Positions 32,690 to 43,728 of a stretch of 64,000 nt of DNA are shown here, in pieces. Numbering within the stretch: position 1 is the first letter of the stretch; each line of letters starts with the position of its first letter. The position numbers and the translations under genes were made by a program. The notes under the pieces are model-generated. The model was not told where the DNA came from and did no database searches. It saw nothing but the letters and a program-made list of their open reading frames with translations. Source of the DNA: Lithodes maja (lineage: Eukaryota > Arthropoda > Malacostraca > Decapoda > Lithodidae); assembly GCA_037953745.1 (NCBI GenBank), contig JBAKBP010013039.1, positions 1-64,000 of the forward strand, in the 5' to 3' direction.

Positions 32690-33175
32690 AAGTATCTTTG
32701 AAAATTCTTTATCAACTCAAACATACAATCATATGTTGTATACCATTTTTCTTCAAGAATTGCTGCACTTCATGGGACACAAAGTAAGGGGCATTATCTG
32801 AAACCACTACATCACATAACCCAAAAGTACAAAATGACTTCCTCAGTAATTCTATGGTGGCTGCAGAAGTAATGGAACTAGTTATATGTACATCCATCAT
32901 CTTGGAAAAAGAATCCACAATGACCAAGAAGTACTTGTTCTCTAAGGGTCGTAGACCAGGGTGAACCTGCATTAGGCCAGGTAAGAACTGGGGCGGCAGG
33001 AGGCTTCATGTTCTTGAAACAAATTTCACATTTTGTTAATTCCTCAATGTCTTGATCTATTCTAGCCACCATACCCACTTTCTGGCTTCTGCTTTCATGG
33101 CAACTATTCCATTATGACCACTATGTAATTGCTGAAGTATTTTGCCTCACAGATCCACTGGTACTAGGACTCTGT
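32690..33175 (-). pseudogene. Gypsy-1 integrase
   Basis: It holds the zinc-binding HHCC domain (LQQLHSGHNGIVAMKAE, then CEICFKNMKPPAAP, with the two Cys of the pair) and part of the core with VIVDSFSKMMDVH (first catalytic Asp) and VVSDNAPYFVSHEVQQF (second). There is a stop after PVDL near the N-terminus and a frameshift near 32970. A LINE fragment at 32160-32685 replaces the C-terminal part, including the expected Glu. Confidence 0.8.
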
Positions 33176-33213
33176 TCCTGTACAGTATAACATCGTCATG
33201 TATACTTAATTTT

Positions 33214-33483
33214 CATGGCGGTCGAGTGGTGAGCATGCTCACGTATGAATCTGCAAGATCCGGGATCGAATCCCTGCCATGGCGGACATTTAGTGGGTGT
33301 GGTAGTACGTCCTACTAGCATGTTTCACATGCTCGTACCCAGACAGGGGACACCCTGACGACGTATACAGACAAATCACACATAACAAAGCCACTCCAAC
33401 AGCTTCCTCTCTCCAACACCCCTTCCCCCCTCTCTACACTCTTCAGAGAAAATAGAAAAAGTAGAAAGTAGCTACGAGGTGCT
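33214..33483 (+). mobile_element. tRNA-derived SINE
   Basis: A Pol III promoter is visible: A-box-like GGTCGAGTGGTGAGCA (33220-33235) and B box GGATCGAATCC (33263-33273), in a tRNA-like head. An unrelated ~200 bp body follows, ending in A-rich sequence. It lies within Gypsy-1 between RNase H and integrase. The acceptor ends do not pair well enough for a functional tRNA. Confidence 0.65.
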
Positions 33484-33593
33484 GTTGTAAAGGCTTATCC
33501 CTCAATACCTTCATCTGATCTGATTTGAGTGGCATAATCAACTAGGTGGAAACTTACATCAGAATCCCAACCAAACTTAATACAATTTATCAG

Positions 33594-34127
33594 TTACTCA
33601 CGAGTCAAATCCTTCTTGGTAATTTTTCTAATAGTTTGAAAGGAGATGTCCTCAAAGTCTAGAGACTCCACCAGGTTAACATACTCTGCTGGGGTGCCCG
33701 TTACCAGTTCATCCTCTAGAGGAAACCTACTGAAGGCATCAGCAACCACATTAGCCTTCCCTGGTTTGTGCATAAGGTCAAAATCATACTGTGACAACAA
33801 CAAGGCCCACCGCTGAATGCTGGAGTTAGCATTGTGAGGTATGGCCTTACCCTTACCAAACAAACCTAGTAAGGGTTTATGGGCAGTTCTAGCCTCAAAA
33901 TGTCTACCCAGCAAAAATTACCTGAACCTTTTGAATGCAAATACTAGGGCTAAGCCCTCCCGGTCAATCTGGGAGTAATTCTTCTCTGCTGCCGATAACT
34001 TTTTGCTGGCAAAATGCACTGGTTTCTCTACACCCCCCTGATTTTGTAACAGCACACAACCAACACCTATAGGAGATGCATCTACTTCAATTATCATGGG
34101 TGATTCCCCATCAAAGTTGGCTAACAT
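33594..34127 (-). pseudogene. Gypsy-1 RNase H
   Basis: It contains IIEVDASPIGVGCVLLQ (first catalytic Asp), HFASKKLSAAEKNYSQIDREGLALVFA, then after a stop near 33916 HKPLLGLFGKGK, IQRWALLLSQYDFDL and KPGKANVVADAFSR. It is broken into two frames. Typical of Ty3/Gypsy RNase H followed by the connection to integrase. Confidence 0.85.
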
Positions 34128-34540
34128 GGCAGAGTCTTTTAAATCATCCTTAATTCCCTGAAATACTCCTTTCTCAATATCAGTCCACCTAAAATTAATC
34201 TAACCCCCTTTTTCAGTAACTCATACAATGGTGATAGCTTTGCTGAAAAGTTTCTGATAAATTTACAGTAATATGTCACCATCCCCACAAATGAATGAAA
34301 ATCAGCATCAGAAGTAGGAGCAGGTGCATCCAAAATAGCTCTAACTTTACTAGGTGAAGGTTTAATGCCTCCCCCTGAGATATGGTACCGGTAGCCTAGG
34401 TATTCCATGGATCTTACATGCAACACTGATCTACCCTTATTTATTTGAACATTATGCTCTTGCAATATGCACAATACCTTGGCTAGCCTAGCATGTTCAC
34501 TCTTGTTATCAACACAAATGATTATATGATCCATTTTTGT

Positions 34541-34706
34541 TTTCTATGTGAATGAGGGAGACAAAAGGCATAACTGCCTGCAGCGAGTGCCTCCCCCAGA
34601 TTTCAAAGATTAACAGGGCCGAAATCAAGGGACGTTCGAGCTAAAATGCCTGGACACACACAGTTTGAAGCAATTTAAGTCATAGGAAGAGGGAAAGACT
34701 GATTCT
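34541..34706 (-). mobile_element. LINE 3' fragment inside Gypsy-1 RT
   Basis: The minus strand encodes FPSSYDLNCFKLCVSRHFSSN followed by a stop, the extreme C-terminus of a non-LTR retrotransposon, then a short 3' UTR. It interrupts the RT between GVAAY and the catalytic box. Boundaries approximate. Confidence 0.6.
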
Positions 34707-35772
34707 GGGTATGCTGCTACTCCCTCTATCTGCCCAAGTAACTGTGACATAAATATCTGAAATATGGCAGGTGACAAGGAGAGCCCAAAAGGCAACCGTT
34801 TATATCTAAATAAACCCTTATTGGTGTTAATAACCAACAACTCCTGGCTCCCCTCATCAACTAATACTTGCAAATAGGCATTTTGGAGATCAATTTTTGA
34901 AAACACTTTACCCTTTCATATCACTGATAGTAACTCTTCTATTAATTTATAGGTAATGGATATGTGTCACACTGAATCCTCTTGTTAACCCGGAAGCTGC
35001 GGGGAGACTCTTAAGATCCTAGGCCTAAAAAAAAACTTTTAAAAGGCCCCAGTAGCACTTGAATTTTTTGTTTTCCGCCATACCTCATATCACTTCTCCA
35101 CATCTGTCAGTCCCCTCCTCCCCCCCCCCCCTTCATTATCACCTATTTTCCCTGTTATTCCCTTATTCATTGGTATATTTTCGTGCTAACATCTGCAAGC
35201 CGGTTGCAGGGTGTGGTTTGTTACACTGGCCAGCTTGCCAGAATGTGCTCGTACTCGCTAGCGCTCGCCAGGGCAGTGGAATGGGCTATAATAATCGTAG
35301 AACGATGTTCTTTCTTTCTTAGTATTCATGTAGTCACAGCCAGATCAGTGGTGGTCTTTATTCTTGTCTGTGACACATGGAAGTATTTTATATCAGTGAT
35401 AGAGTAAAAGATATGCAGTGTGAAGTTAAGGAGAGAGAGAGAGCGAGGTAGGCAGCGAGGTTGTATTATGTGCGAGTGTATGTACGTGTGCCTCCCTCGC
35501 TCGGGCGGGGTTTTCCCACGCTCTTGATTGGCTGGCGGGCCTGGCGCGTCCTAGGACGCTTGCTTTTCATGACGTAGTGGTCTGTGATTGGGTGCCGCTG
35601 TCCTAGTGTTGGCGCTGGGGGGCTCTTGCCCGCGTGTCTCCTTCAGAGCTTGGCATAGCGTGCTTGGTCCTAGACGTCCCTCACAATCTGTCCCCCAATC
35701 TAACCCTCTGTACTACTGTTTCTCTCTCTGAACTTTTTCTTTTCCATTACTTCTCATCTTTATTCAATTACT

Positions 35773-36767
35773 TTTTTTTTTTTTTGAGACAATGAACGGA
35801 GGAAGGAAAAACACAGATAAAACAAAAAGGTCCATGTGCCTAAAGGCATCCTCCATTCATAAAATGTTTGTAACAACTGGATTTAAACATTTGTAGATTG
35901 TAAGTTTGTGGAAAGCAATTCGAGGGAAGTGAATTCCAAAGAGTAGTAGCTCTGGGGATAAATGAATTCTGATAAGCAGAAGTTCTGCATTGTGGAGGAG
36001 AAAGTGTAAATTCATGGGCGCTCTCAGCTGCCCTAGTTCTACGGGGAAAGATGTGGAGAGGCGGCACAATTGAAGCAAGTTCCTCGGAACAATTGCTGTG
36101 AAAATATCTGTAGAATAATGCAAGGGATGCAACGTTTCTTCGTATGGATAATGTAGGAAGGTCCTGTGTGATTGCAGGGTTATTGATTAATCTAATAGCT
36201 TTATTTTGAATTTTGTCCAACTGCCTCAATGCAACCACTCCACTTCCACCCCACAGAGGTGAACAGTAATCCATCTGAGAACGCACATGACTTTTATATA
36301 TCACGGCCAACTGCTCGTCAGTGAAGAATTCTCGAACTCTGTACAGGAGTCCCAGTTTTTTAGAGGCATTCTTAGCAATGCTTCTAACATAATGTGTCCA
36401 GCTCAAGTTAGTAGTTAATGTTACACCGAGAATGTCAATACTAGGGGAAGTTGGAATATTTACATCATTAAAAAATATATGGGAGTCAGTGAGATTCTGT
36501 CGGTTAGAAAATTGAATGTACTTGGTTTTCTGTGCATTAAAGGAAACTAGATTCTTTTGTCCCCATCCATTAATTCTAGAAAGATCCTGGTTCAGAGAAA
36601 TTGCAGTGTTTATTTTTGAATTTATAAGATCGGGTTGGGTGACAGAATTGGTAAATGTGAAGGAACTGTGGAGTGTTGAGTCATCTGCGTAGGAATGTAT
36701 TGGATTATGAGTGGTAGATATGAGATCATTGATATGAATGACGAACAGAATTGGGGCCAAAACTGAT
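35773..36767 (-). mobile_element. 5'-truncated LINE in the Gypsy-2 5' LTR
   Basis: A T run (a poly-A tail in reverse) at 35772-35785 marks its 3' end. The minus-strand frame encodes the last part of RT: GSVLAPILFVIHINDL, the catalytic box SYADDS, ILGVTLTTNLSWTHY, RSQMDYCSPLW, and a final FKSSCYKHF. LTR2 shows the empty site, ATTACTTATCCC. It entered after Gypsy-2 integrated and is relatively undamaged, with one frame of over 300 codons. Confidence 0.85.
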
Positions 36768-36833
36768 CCCATCTGGTTCTTCATACGACTTCCATAGTCG
36801 GCCAGTCGTATTACCAGCACCAGTTCTCACATA

Positions 36834-38159
36834 CACTCTAACCTCCATTTAACGGATTCCGATTTAACGGATATCGGCAATAACGGTCAAAAAATGTAGG
36901 CCGGACAATGGACCCAGCAACGGACATAGTCCGTTGCTATAAAAAAGTTGGAGCAAAAGTCCGTTGCTCTATCTATTTATCTCTCTAATGCACCTACCTA
37001 AATCCCTTATACATTAACATAACTATGTCTTATTTGGACTTTTTGTAATCTTTGAATCATTTCTAATATGATGGAATTGAAAAATATAATATCCTTCCAG
37101 CACATAGATAAATAATAAATAAGATAGTCAACAAAATATTTCAACTCTCCCCTCCGTGCCAGCAGAGACGGAAGATTTACGTTTGATAGATTTTTTGTTT
37201 TGTTTTTTCCCCTCGATATACACACTCTTTCTATTTATCTATCTCTCTAATTCATCTATCTAAATCCCTTATACATTAACATAACTATGTCTTATTTGGA
37301 CTTTTTGTAATCTTTGAATAATTTCTAATGTGATGGAATTGAAAAATATAATATCCTTCCAGCACATAGATAAATAATAAATAAGATAGTCAAAAAAATA
37401 GTTCAACCCTCCCCTCAGTCTAGACGCCGAGCTTCCGAGACGGAAGATTTACGTTTGATAGATTTTTTTGTTTTGTTTTTTTCCCTCGATATACACACTC
37501 TTTCTATCTATCTATCTCTCTAATTCATCTACCTAAATCCCTTATACATTAACATAACTATGTCTTATTTGGACTTTTTGTAATCTTTGAATAATTTCTA
37601 ATGTGATGGAATTGAAAAATATAATATCCTTCCAGCACATAGATAAATAATAAATGAGATAGTCAACAAAATATTTCAACCCTCCCCTCCGTCTATGCGC
37701 CGAGCTTCCCAGACGGGAGATTTACGTTTGATAGATTTTTGTTTTTTTTTGTTCCCACGGTATACACAAAATGATGGGGAAATATTATAACATGTTTTTA
37801 ATTGACATTTGTGTCGTTTTTGCTGATTATGAGTTGGTGGAAAATAAAATCTTTAATTCTATCATATCGGAAATGATTCACAGATTATAGAGACCAAATA
37901 ATATACACTTTTAAGTGTGTTCAATAGTTTTGCATTATCAATAGGGTGTAGCACAAGGGATTACCAGGATTTATTTCAGGTACAGTAAAAAAAAAGGATG
38001 CATAACAGTTAAATGTCCGGACACCTGTACTCAACACCGAATTTTTCTCAAGGAATTTCCGGATTACATCCGGACTGGACAGTATTTAGCAGCAACGGAC
38101 ATTTAGCAGGAACGGACAGGTGCTTGTACGCATTTGTCCGTTAAATGGAGGGTCGAGTG
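36834..38159. mobile_element. Tigger-type MITE in the Gypsy-2 5' LTR
   Basis: TA is at 36832-36833 and 38160-38161, and LTR2 shows the empty TA site. The ends are CACTCTAACCTCCATTTAAC and, in reverse, CACTCGACCCTCCATTTAAC. Three tandem units of about 262-273 bp (each with CATTAACATAACTATGTCTT) occupy 36965-37770. There is no transposase. Confidence 0.92.
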
Positions 38160-39334
38160 TATATGTTTTGCACTAGCTTTAGGGATTATTAGTCATAGTC
38201 ACATGAGTCATATTATCATTGGGTACTTCTGATTATTGAGTTGTTCTTTGTTGCTATTTAATGCTAGACAGTGGAAGGTATCTTTAGTCGTTGTCCGAGT
38301 TATGTATATGGCGAGTCAAAGCCTATACGACTTCGACGGAGCTAGGTGCCTGTAATCCTTGTGCATATTTTTCCTTTGTGAGTGTAGCAGTATACGAACG
38401 AAGGGCTTTTGCCTACTCTTGCTCGTATGCTCGCTACCTCTTTGTGTTGACCTTTGTGGAGTGCCAGGGCAAGACCAGCTACTTGAGATCTGGACTTACC
38501 AAGAGAGCCTCCTAGTCAATTAACATAACATAAGGGAAATCTGTTCAAGGGGAGACAGTAGGCTACGAGCATGCTTGCGCTCTGCCTAGCCTCCTGGTAC
38601 CTTTTATGCCACTGCTAGACTTTATTAGTAATAAAGACAGCATTGTGTTTATTAACTTTAACTGTGTATGCCTTAGAAATTATTTACGTATTATTTTAGC
38701 CTAGGTTGATGCTTGGTGCACAACCCAGTATGGCTGTTACTTTGGCTAAGGAAGTACTGTTTTGAGTGGCTATTATTAGTGCTGTCACAGAGTTGTTGCA
38801 CTCCCTTGTTATATATATATGTATCCTACTTATTGGTGTATTTAAGATACACGCTTTGGTGTCCTGCCCCTGCATTATTTCTGTTCTATATTAACGAGCA
38901 TCTTACAGCCTCAGACGTTTTCAGAAGATTCCATATCTGTTTGCTGTAGGACTAGACTTTCAGTGTTTTCATAGAGCATTGAAGAGTTTAGTGTTGAGTA
39001 AACTCACACTAAAGTTAACGTAAGCATATACTCCTTTATTAAATCTTGTTATAGTTTATTCAAGCATTGTTATTACTTAAGAGCAATTTATTAACGTAAA
39101 GTACTGCTGTTGTGAGTAGGCTTTGCCGTCGCCGGAAAGCCTTTGTAGAAGTGCACTAAAACCCAGTTAATTGATACCCTGTTATCCAGTAGATTAACTC
39201 TGGAGGGTTTTAAGTGTTTTGTTCACCGGCGTAATAGTTCGTGGGTTTGGAATTAGCGTACCGTTGTTGCAGATATAGCCAATCATCTAGTCCAATATTG
39301 AGTGCCCGTTTATTTCGTAGTGCCGGTCGTAACA

Positions 39335-39593
39335 AATGGCGACCTTAGACCAGAATATAGTGAACTGAATATTGCATTTTTTTTTTGGAGAAATCTTATT
39401 GCCATTTGGGGTTGAATTTATTTCTCGCATTGTTGGCAGTGGACATTGTTTTGAGGATATATAGAACTTGTTGGAGTTTATTGGTGACCTAGTATTGCAC
39501 TCAAGAACATCTTCGAATATTTTTTGTGAATAAAGCTACACGAGAGTTTGGCTACTTTTGTCTTGACTTGAGAATTTTTTTGTTGACTCCATC
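39335..39593 (+). other. Gypsy-2 leader with primer-binding region
   Basis: It starts with AATGGCGACCTTAGACC immediately after LTR1, the position of the tRNA primer-binding site. The matching tRNA was not determined. The rest is an untranslated leader. Confidence 0.6.
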
Positions 39594-41120
39594 ATGTCAC
39601 TGGACGAGTCTGAACATAGTGAGGGCACAGTGCGAGAGACAGGCGAGGAGGTGGAGAAGGTGGAGTTGTCTAACGGTATTCGGGTGGTGAACAATGAGGA
39701 GGATGCTCGGATTTTTTTGGAGGAGCCTGTGTCGGCGGACCGGGTGTCGGGGCTGGACCGGTACGGACTGCAGTGTGTAGCCACGGTCTTAGGGGTTTCC
39801 GGTACTAGCGGTTTGTCGAGAGGTGAGCTGGTTGCCTGTGTGCTCGGTGGGGTGCGTGGGGCTTCGGGTGGAGCGGGAGCTTTGGCACCTTCGGCCCAGC
39901 CCCCATTCCACTCGACTCCTATCATGGCGCCCCCTCGGGCTCCGGAGCCGGGTACGTTCCCGCAGGCCGATGCCCGCTGGCGGTGGGTATGCCTCTAGGT
40001 GATTCACGGGGTGGGTCCCCAATAGTAGCACCCCCTCCTCAGGGTTTGTCTTCCAAGATGTTGTTTCAGCTCGAACTCGCCAAACTTCAGCAGCAGGAGC
40101 GACAGGCTAAGCATGAGGCTGAGCTTGAGCAGCGAAAGCATGAAGCTGAGCTCGAGCAGCGGTAGCGAGAGGCTGATCTCGAGCAGCGAAAGCATGAGGC
40201 TGAGCTCAGGCAGCAGCAGCAGCAGCGAGAGGCTGAGCTCGAGCAGCGTGAGCGAGAGTCTGAGCGCAAGTTTGAGTCTGAATGGTATTGTGCCGATGTT
40301 GATCTAGAGAAAACTCGTGTAGAGGTGACAAGGAACCGGATCGTCCAGGGGGGTCGGGCCCATGACCAGTCCCTGTCGCATCTACTAAAGTTGGTTCCAG
40401 TGTTTGATGAGTTAGGAGTTACCAAATTTTTTCTCCGGTTCGAGAAAAAGTGCCAGGAGCACCAATGGCCCGAGGAAAAGTGGGCAGCCCTTGTTTCGTC
40501 ACGTTTGACGGGGAAAGCACTCAAGGCGTATGATGCTTTGCCCCTAGATTCCTGTGTGAATTACGAGGCGTTGAAAGAGGCTGTCCTGAGGGCGTATGAG
40601 TTGCAGCCAGAGACCTATAGGCTGAAATTTAGGGCTGTTCCCAAGAGAAAGGAGGAGACTTTCCAGGAACACGCTAGTGAGCTGTCAGATGCATTTGAGA
40701 ATTGGTTAAGATCGGAGAAGGCAACTACTTTTGAGGCAGTGAAGCAATTAGTGTTGTTAGAGCAATTTTTTAAATGTACTGGCAGTGACTTGACTCTTAA
40801 CCTGAAAGAAAAGCAACCTAAAACTCTGCAGGAGGCGGCTCAGATGGCTGACCTCAGGTTGTCATTGATTCGTGGGTGCGGGTCTGCACAGAGAGCTGAG
40901 GCAGGTAACAAGGGGCGTACCACTCCACCCCCCTGAATTAATGACACAAATAATTATCCATTTAAGAGTACTGTTGACAATTATGGTCCCAAGTCGAAAC
41001 CCTTCCCGTTCAAGAAAGGCCAGGGCCCTTCCTCACCTCAGAGGAAGTCCAAGAGCGAAGTGGAGTGTTTCAAGTGTCATGAGAAGGGGCATATTGCGCG
41101 CTCATGTCCGAGCACGCCGC
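39594..41120 (+). pseudogene. Gypsy-2 gag with SCAN-like capsid and zinc knuckle
   Basis: It starts MSLDESEHSEG. A frameshift near 39985 leads to a coiled-coil of EAELEQRKH-type repeats, interrupted by TAG at 40164. The capsid region has FFLRFEKKCQEHQWPEEKW, LTGKALKAYDALP, AYELQPETYRLKFRAV, FENWLRSEKATTFEAVKQLV and LEQFF, a pattern resembling the SCAN domain known to derive from Gypsy-type capsids. TGA at 40934 precedes a CCHC zinc knuckle, CFKCHEKGHIARSC (41063). Gag packages RNA into particles. Confidence 0.8.
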
Positions 41121-41214
41121 CTACAGCAGTGGTGTCACTAGTGAGCAACATTGGCGTGTCTTTGAGGTCTTCCGCGTTTGCCCGGGGTAAACAGTCGGTT
41201 GCAAAGTCACGCCG

Positions 41215-41810
41215 GTGCAGAAGCAGCAGGAGGGCTCGTCACCCGTCCGTGATGTTTTTTGTGGTCATAGGGGGCACGGCACTGTGAGATGGGCTGGTGT
41301 GGAGCATAGGCTTGAGTTGTTGCGTGATACGGGCGCTTCCCAGACACTTGTTAAGAATTTCACTGGCAAGCCTATTAACGCGGCTCGGGTTGTGGTGGTT
41401 CAAGGCATCAATGCTAGGCAGTCTTACCCGCTGGTCAGAGTAGAGCTTGAGGTGGACGGTGTGACACGGGAGTTGGATGTGGGTGTGGTGGAGAAATTGC
41501 CAGTTGAGGGGGTCGACCTCCTTCTCGGCAACGACTTTGCAGTGCCCACTTCCGAGGTTCCACCCTTAGTCGTTGCCAAGAGGGCGGCCGACACGAGTAG
41601 GGAGGGGCAAGAGGGGCTCGAGAGATCTCAGTCCGCTCAGGTGTCACAGCCTAGTACCCAAGTTTCAGACCAGCGGAGGAAGGGTCGGAAGGAGAAAGTC
41701 AAGGCTGGTCGGGTTGAGAGTTTGGACCCAGCGACACTCCTTGGTGACTCGGTACTTGACCCAAAGGTGAGCTCCGGAGTGGCCCCAGAACCTGTCCCAT
41801 GGTAGGGACC
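41215..41810 (+). pseudogene. Gypsy-2 protease
   Basis: The frame contains LLRDTGASQTLV, the aspartic protease active site, followed by VRVELEVDG and VDLLLGNDF, the second conserved retropepsin block. It is frameshifted relative to gag. It would cleave Gag and Pol. Confidence 0.8.
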
Positions 41811-41817
41811 ATGTGAC

Positions 41818-43302
41818 ATGGTAGGGCGTGATGGCACTCCGCGACAGAGTAGTTCCCAGGCACAACTAGAAGATCCTAGTCTTGAGAGTTGTTGGAACGG
41901 GGCTATTGAACTCGACGAGGACGGGGAAGCATGTCATGTGTACCTGTCGAAGGAGTTTGTGAGGCAACCACCTGAGCAGCCTACTGTCCCTATGTTGGTC
42001 TGCAGCGGCCAAGGTGGAGAAGGAGAGGGGGGCAGTGAGGCGCAGGTGGTGAAGAGTTGGGATTGTCATGTCTCGGCGGAGCAGTGGGCGGGGGACACGA
42101 GCCAGGTGGCTGTGGAAGCGCTAGAGCAGCAGTGTGCAGCGCTCCAGCACCTGCTCGGTTCATACCCCACTGTTTGTGCCGAGCACCCAGGCCTCACAAC
42201 TCATGCGGTGCACGATGTTCCGCTGACAGGTCACTCGAGTGTGAGTAGACCGTTGGCCTCGTTGTTTCAGTGGTTCAAGGTGGGCGACGAGGCTTTGGCA
42301 TGGTTGTCAGGTCAGGGTCCAGCCATGGCTGCTAAGGGTGGTGGTCAGAACCAAGACATTGAGCAGATTGGTGAGGTTGGCTGTGGAGTGGATGCACCCG
42401 GTCGTCGCATAGCCTCCCAATGCTGCTCTAGTAATATGCAACAGCCCTACCATAGACCGACTGTATCTGGCCATGTCGCTGAAGGCAGTGATGCTGCGCA
42501 GGCAGATGTAGTCGCAAGGAATGCGGGGGTGCGCATGTACGGTATCGGCGGGGGAGCATTAGCAATTATGAACTATGGGAGTGACTGCACAGGTGGTACA
42601 GATTGTCCCTCTCATGACCTGGCTGTTCTAGGGACAAAGGAGGGAGACTATAGTGTAGAAACTGCAGTCTCGGCTGGGTTGTGGGAGGGCAATGAGCATG
42701 TTCGTCGAGATAAGTTGCAACCTCTTGTTCCTAAGCGTCAAGAGAAGTTGTTTACTAGGCTGTGGCAGTACATCCGCATGTTTGTTGATTCTCCAGGCCT
42801 GATGTACGGGGTAGAATCCGACATGGAGGCTGGAGACAGTGCAAGGCTCAAGTTGGCTCCCTACCGTATAAATCCTGCTCGACAGCCTGTTGTGAAAGCA
42901 GAGCTGGACTACATGTTGGAAAAGGGTCTGAGGGATAAGGGATATCGTGAGTGGTCGTTGCCAGTAACTTTGCAACCTGAGTTAAGTGGCAAGATCTGTG
43001 TGTATGTTGATTGCAAGTGTTGGTGCATTATCTCTAACAGACGCCTATACCTTACCCAGAGTTGACGACCCCATAGACTGCATCGGGGCTGCCTCGTTTA
43101 TCACTCAGGTAGAACTAGTGAAAGGTTATTGGCAGGTCCCGTTGCCGGAAAGAGCGAAGAGAAGTGCCAGTCTTGTGATGGACTGGGCAGAGTATCAGTG
43201 TCAGGTGTTGAGTTGCTGCCGGAACACAAGTTGGATGTGTGGCATGTTAAGGGCACTGATAATGTTATGGCCGATTGTTTGTCACGGGAGGGTATGTCTT
43301 AA
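41818..43302 (+). pseudogene. Gypsy-2 RT, internally deleted and joined to end of RNase H
   Basis: A long frame (41818-43065) covers the protease-RT linker and the RT start: LKLAPYRINPARQPVVKAELDYMLEKGL and SLPVTLQPELSGKIC. After a shift, FITQVELVKGYWQVPLPE continues to about 43190. The next codons belong to the very end of RNase H (LPEHKLDVWHVKGTDNVMADCLSR), so the catalytic RT, most of RNase H and all of integrase are missing. Confidence 0.8.
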
Positions 43303-43728
43303 GGAGCACCCTCGCCGTTCAGGCAGTGTTTGTTTGAGAGTGGAGAAAAATTAGGCTTGCCCCTGTACTGCAAAGCCACCAAAAACACTATTAAAAAAAT
43401 ATAAAAACCTCACAAAAAAACTCTTTCTTTTGATAGTACAGTATATAAGTGCAGTATGTTACATCAAGAATCTAAGACATCCTGAGTTTTTGTCTTAGTA
43501 GGCTAGGCTTGTTGAAGCTTGCTCGTTGAGCGTAATATTGTTAAGTGATACTATTCTTTTGGGGAAGTGTTGTGTATTTTTTTTTATATAATGAAGTGTT
43601 TTATGTTGTGATTGTGCCTTGTTTTCACAACTTGCGGGAGTAGCTGGGTGAGGCGGGGTTTATGAGCATTCTGTCTGGTCAGATGTGGCGTTTACCTGAG
43701 GTTAAAACGTCCCACATCTTGGGCGGGG
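43303..43728 (+). other. Gypsy-2 3' untranslated region and polypurine tract
   Basis: No frame is visible. The G-rich GGGCGGGG directly before TG of LTR2 (43721-43728) is the expected plus-strand primer. Confidence 0.65.

Larger units (their letters stand above)
35219..39334 (+). repeat. Gypsy-2 5' LTR with two insertions
   Basis: It matches LTR2 once the LINE (about 35773-36767) and the Tigger MITE (36834-38159) are removed, leaving about 1.78 kb. Both insertions are absent from LTR2 and so postdate integration. Confidence 0.92.

Noticed and set aside
33214..33290. Functional tRNA gene
   Set aside because: A and B boxes are present, but acceptor and other stems do not pair convincingly; fits a SINE.
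41818..43065. 415-codon host gene
   Set aside because: The C-terminal part is Gypsy RT and it lies between the LTRs of Gypsy-2 after the protease.
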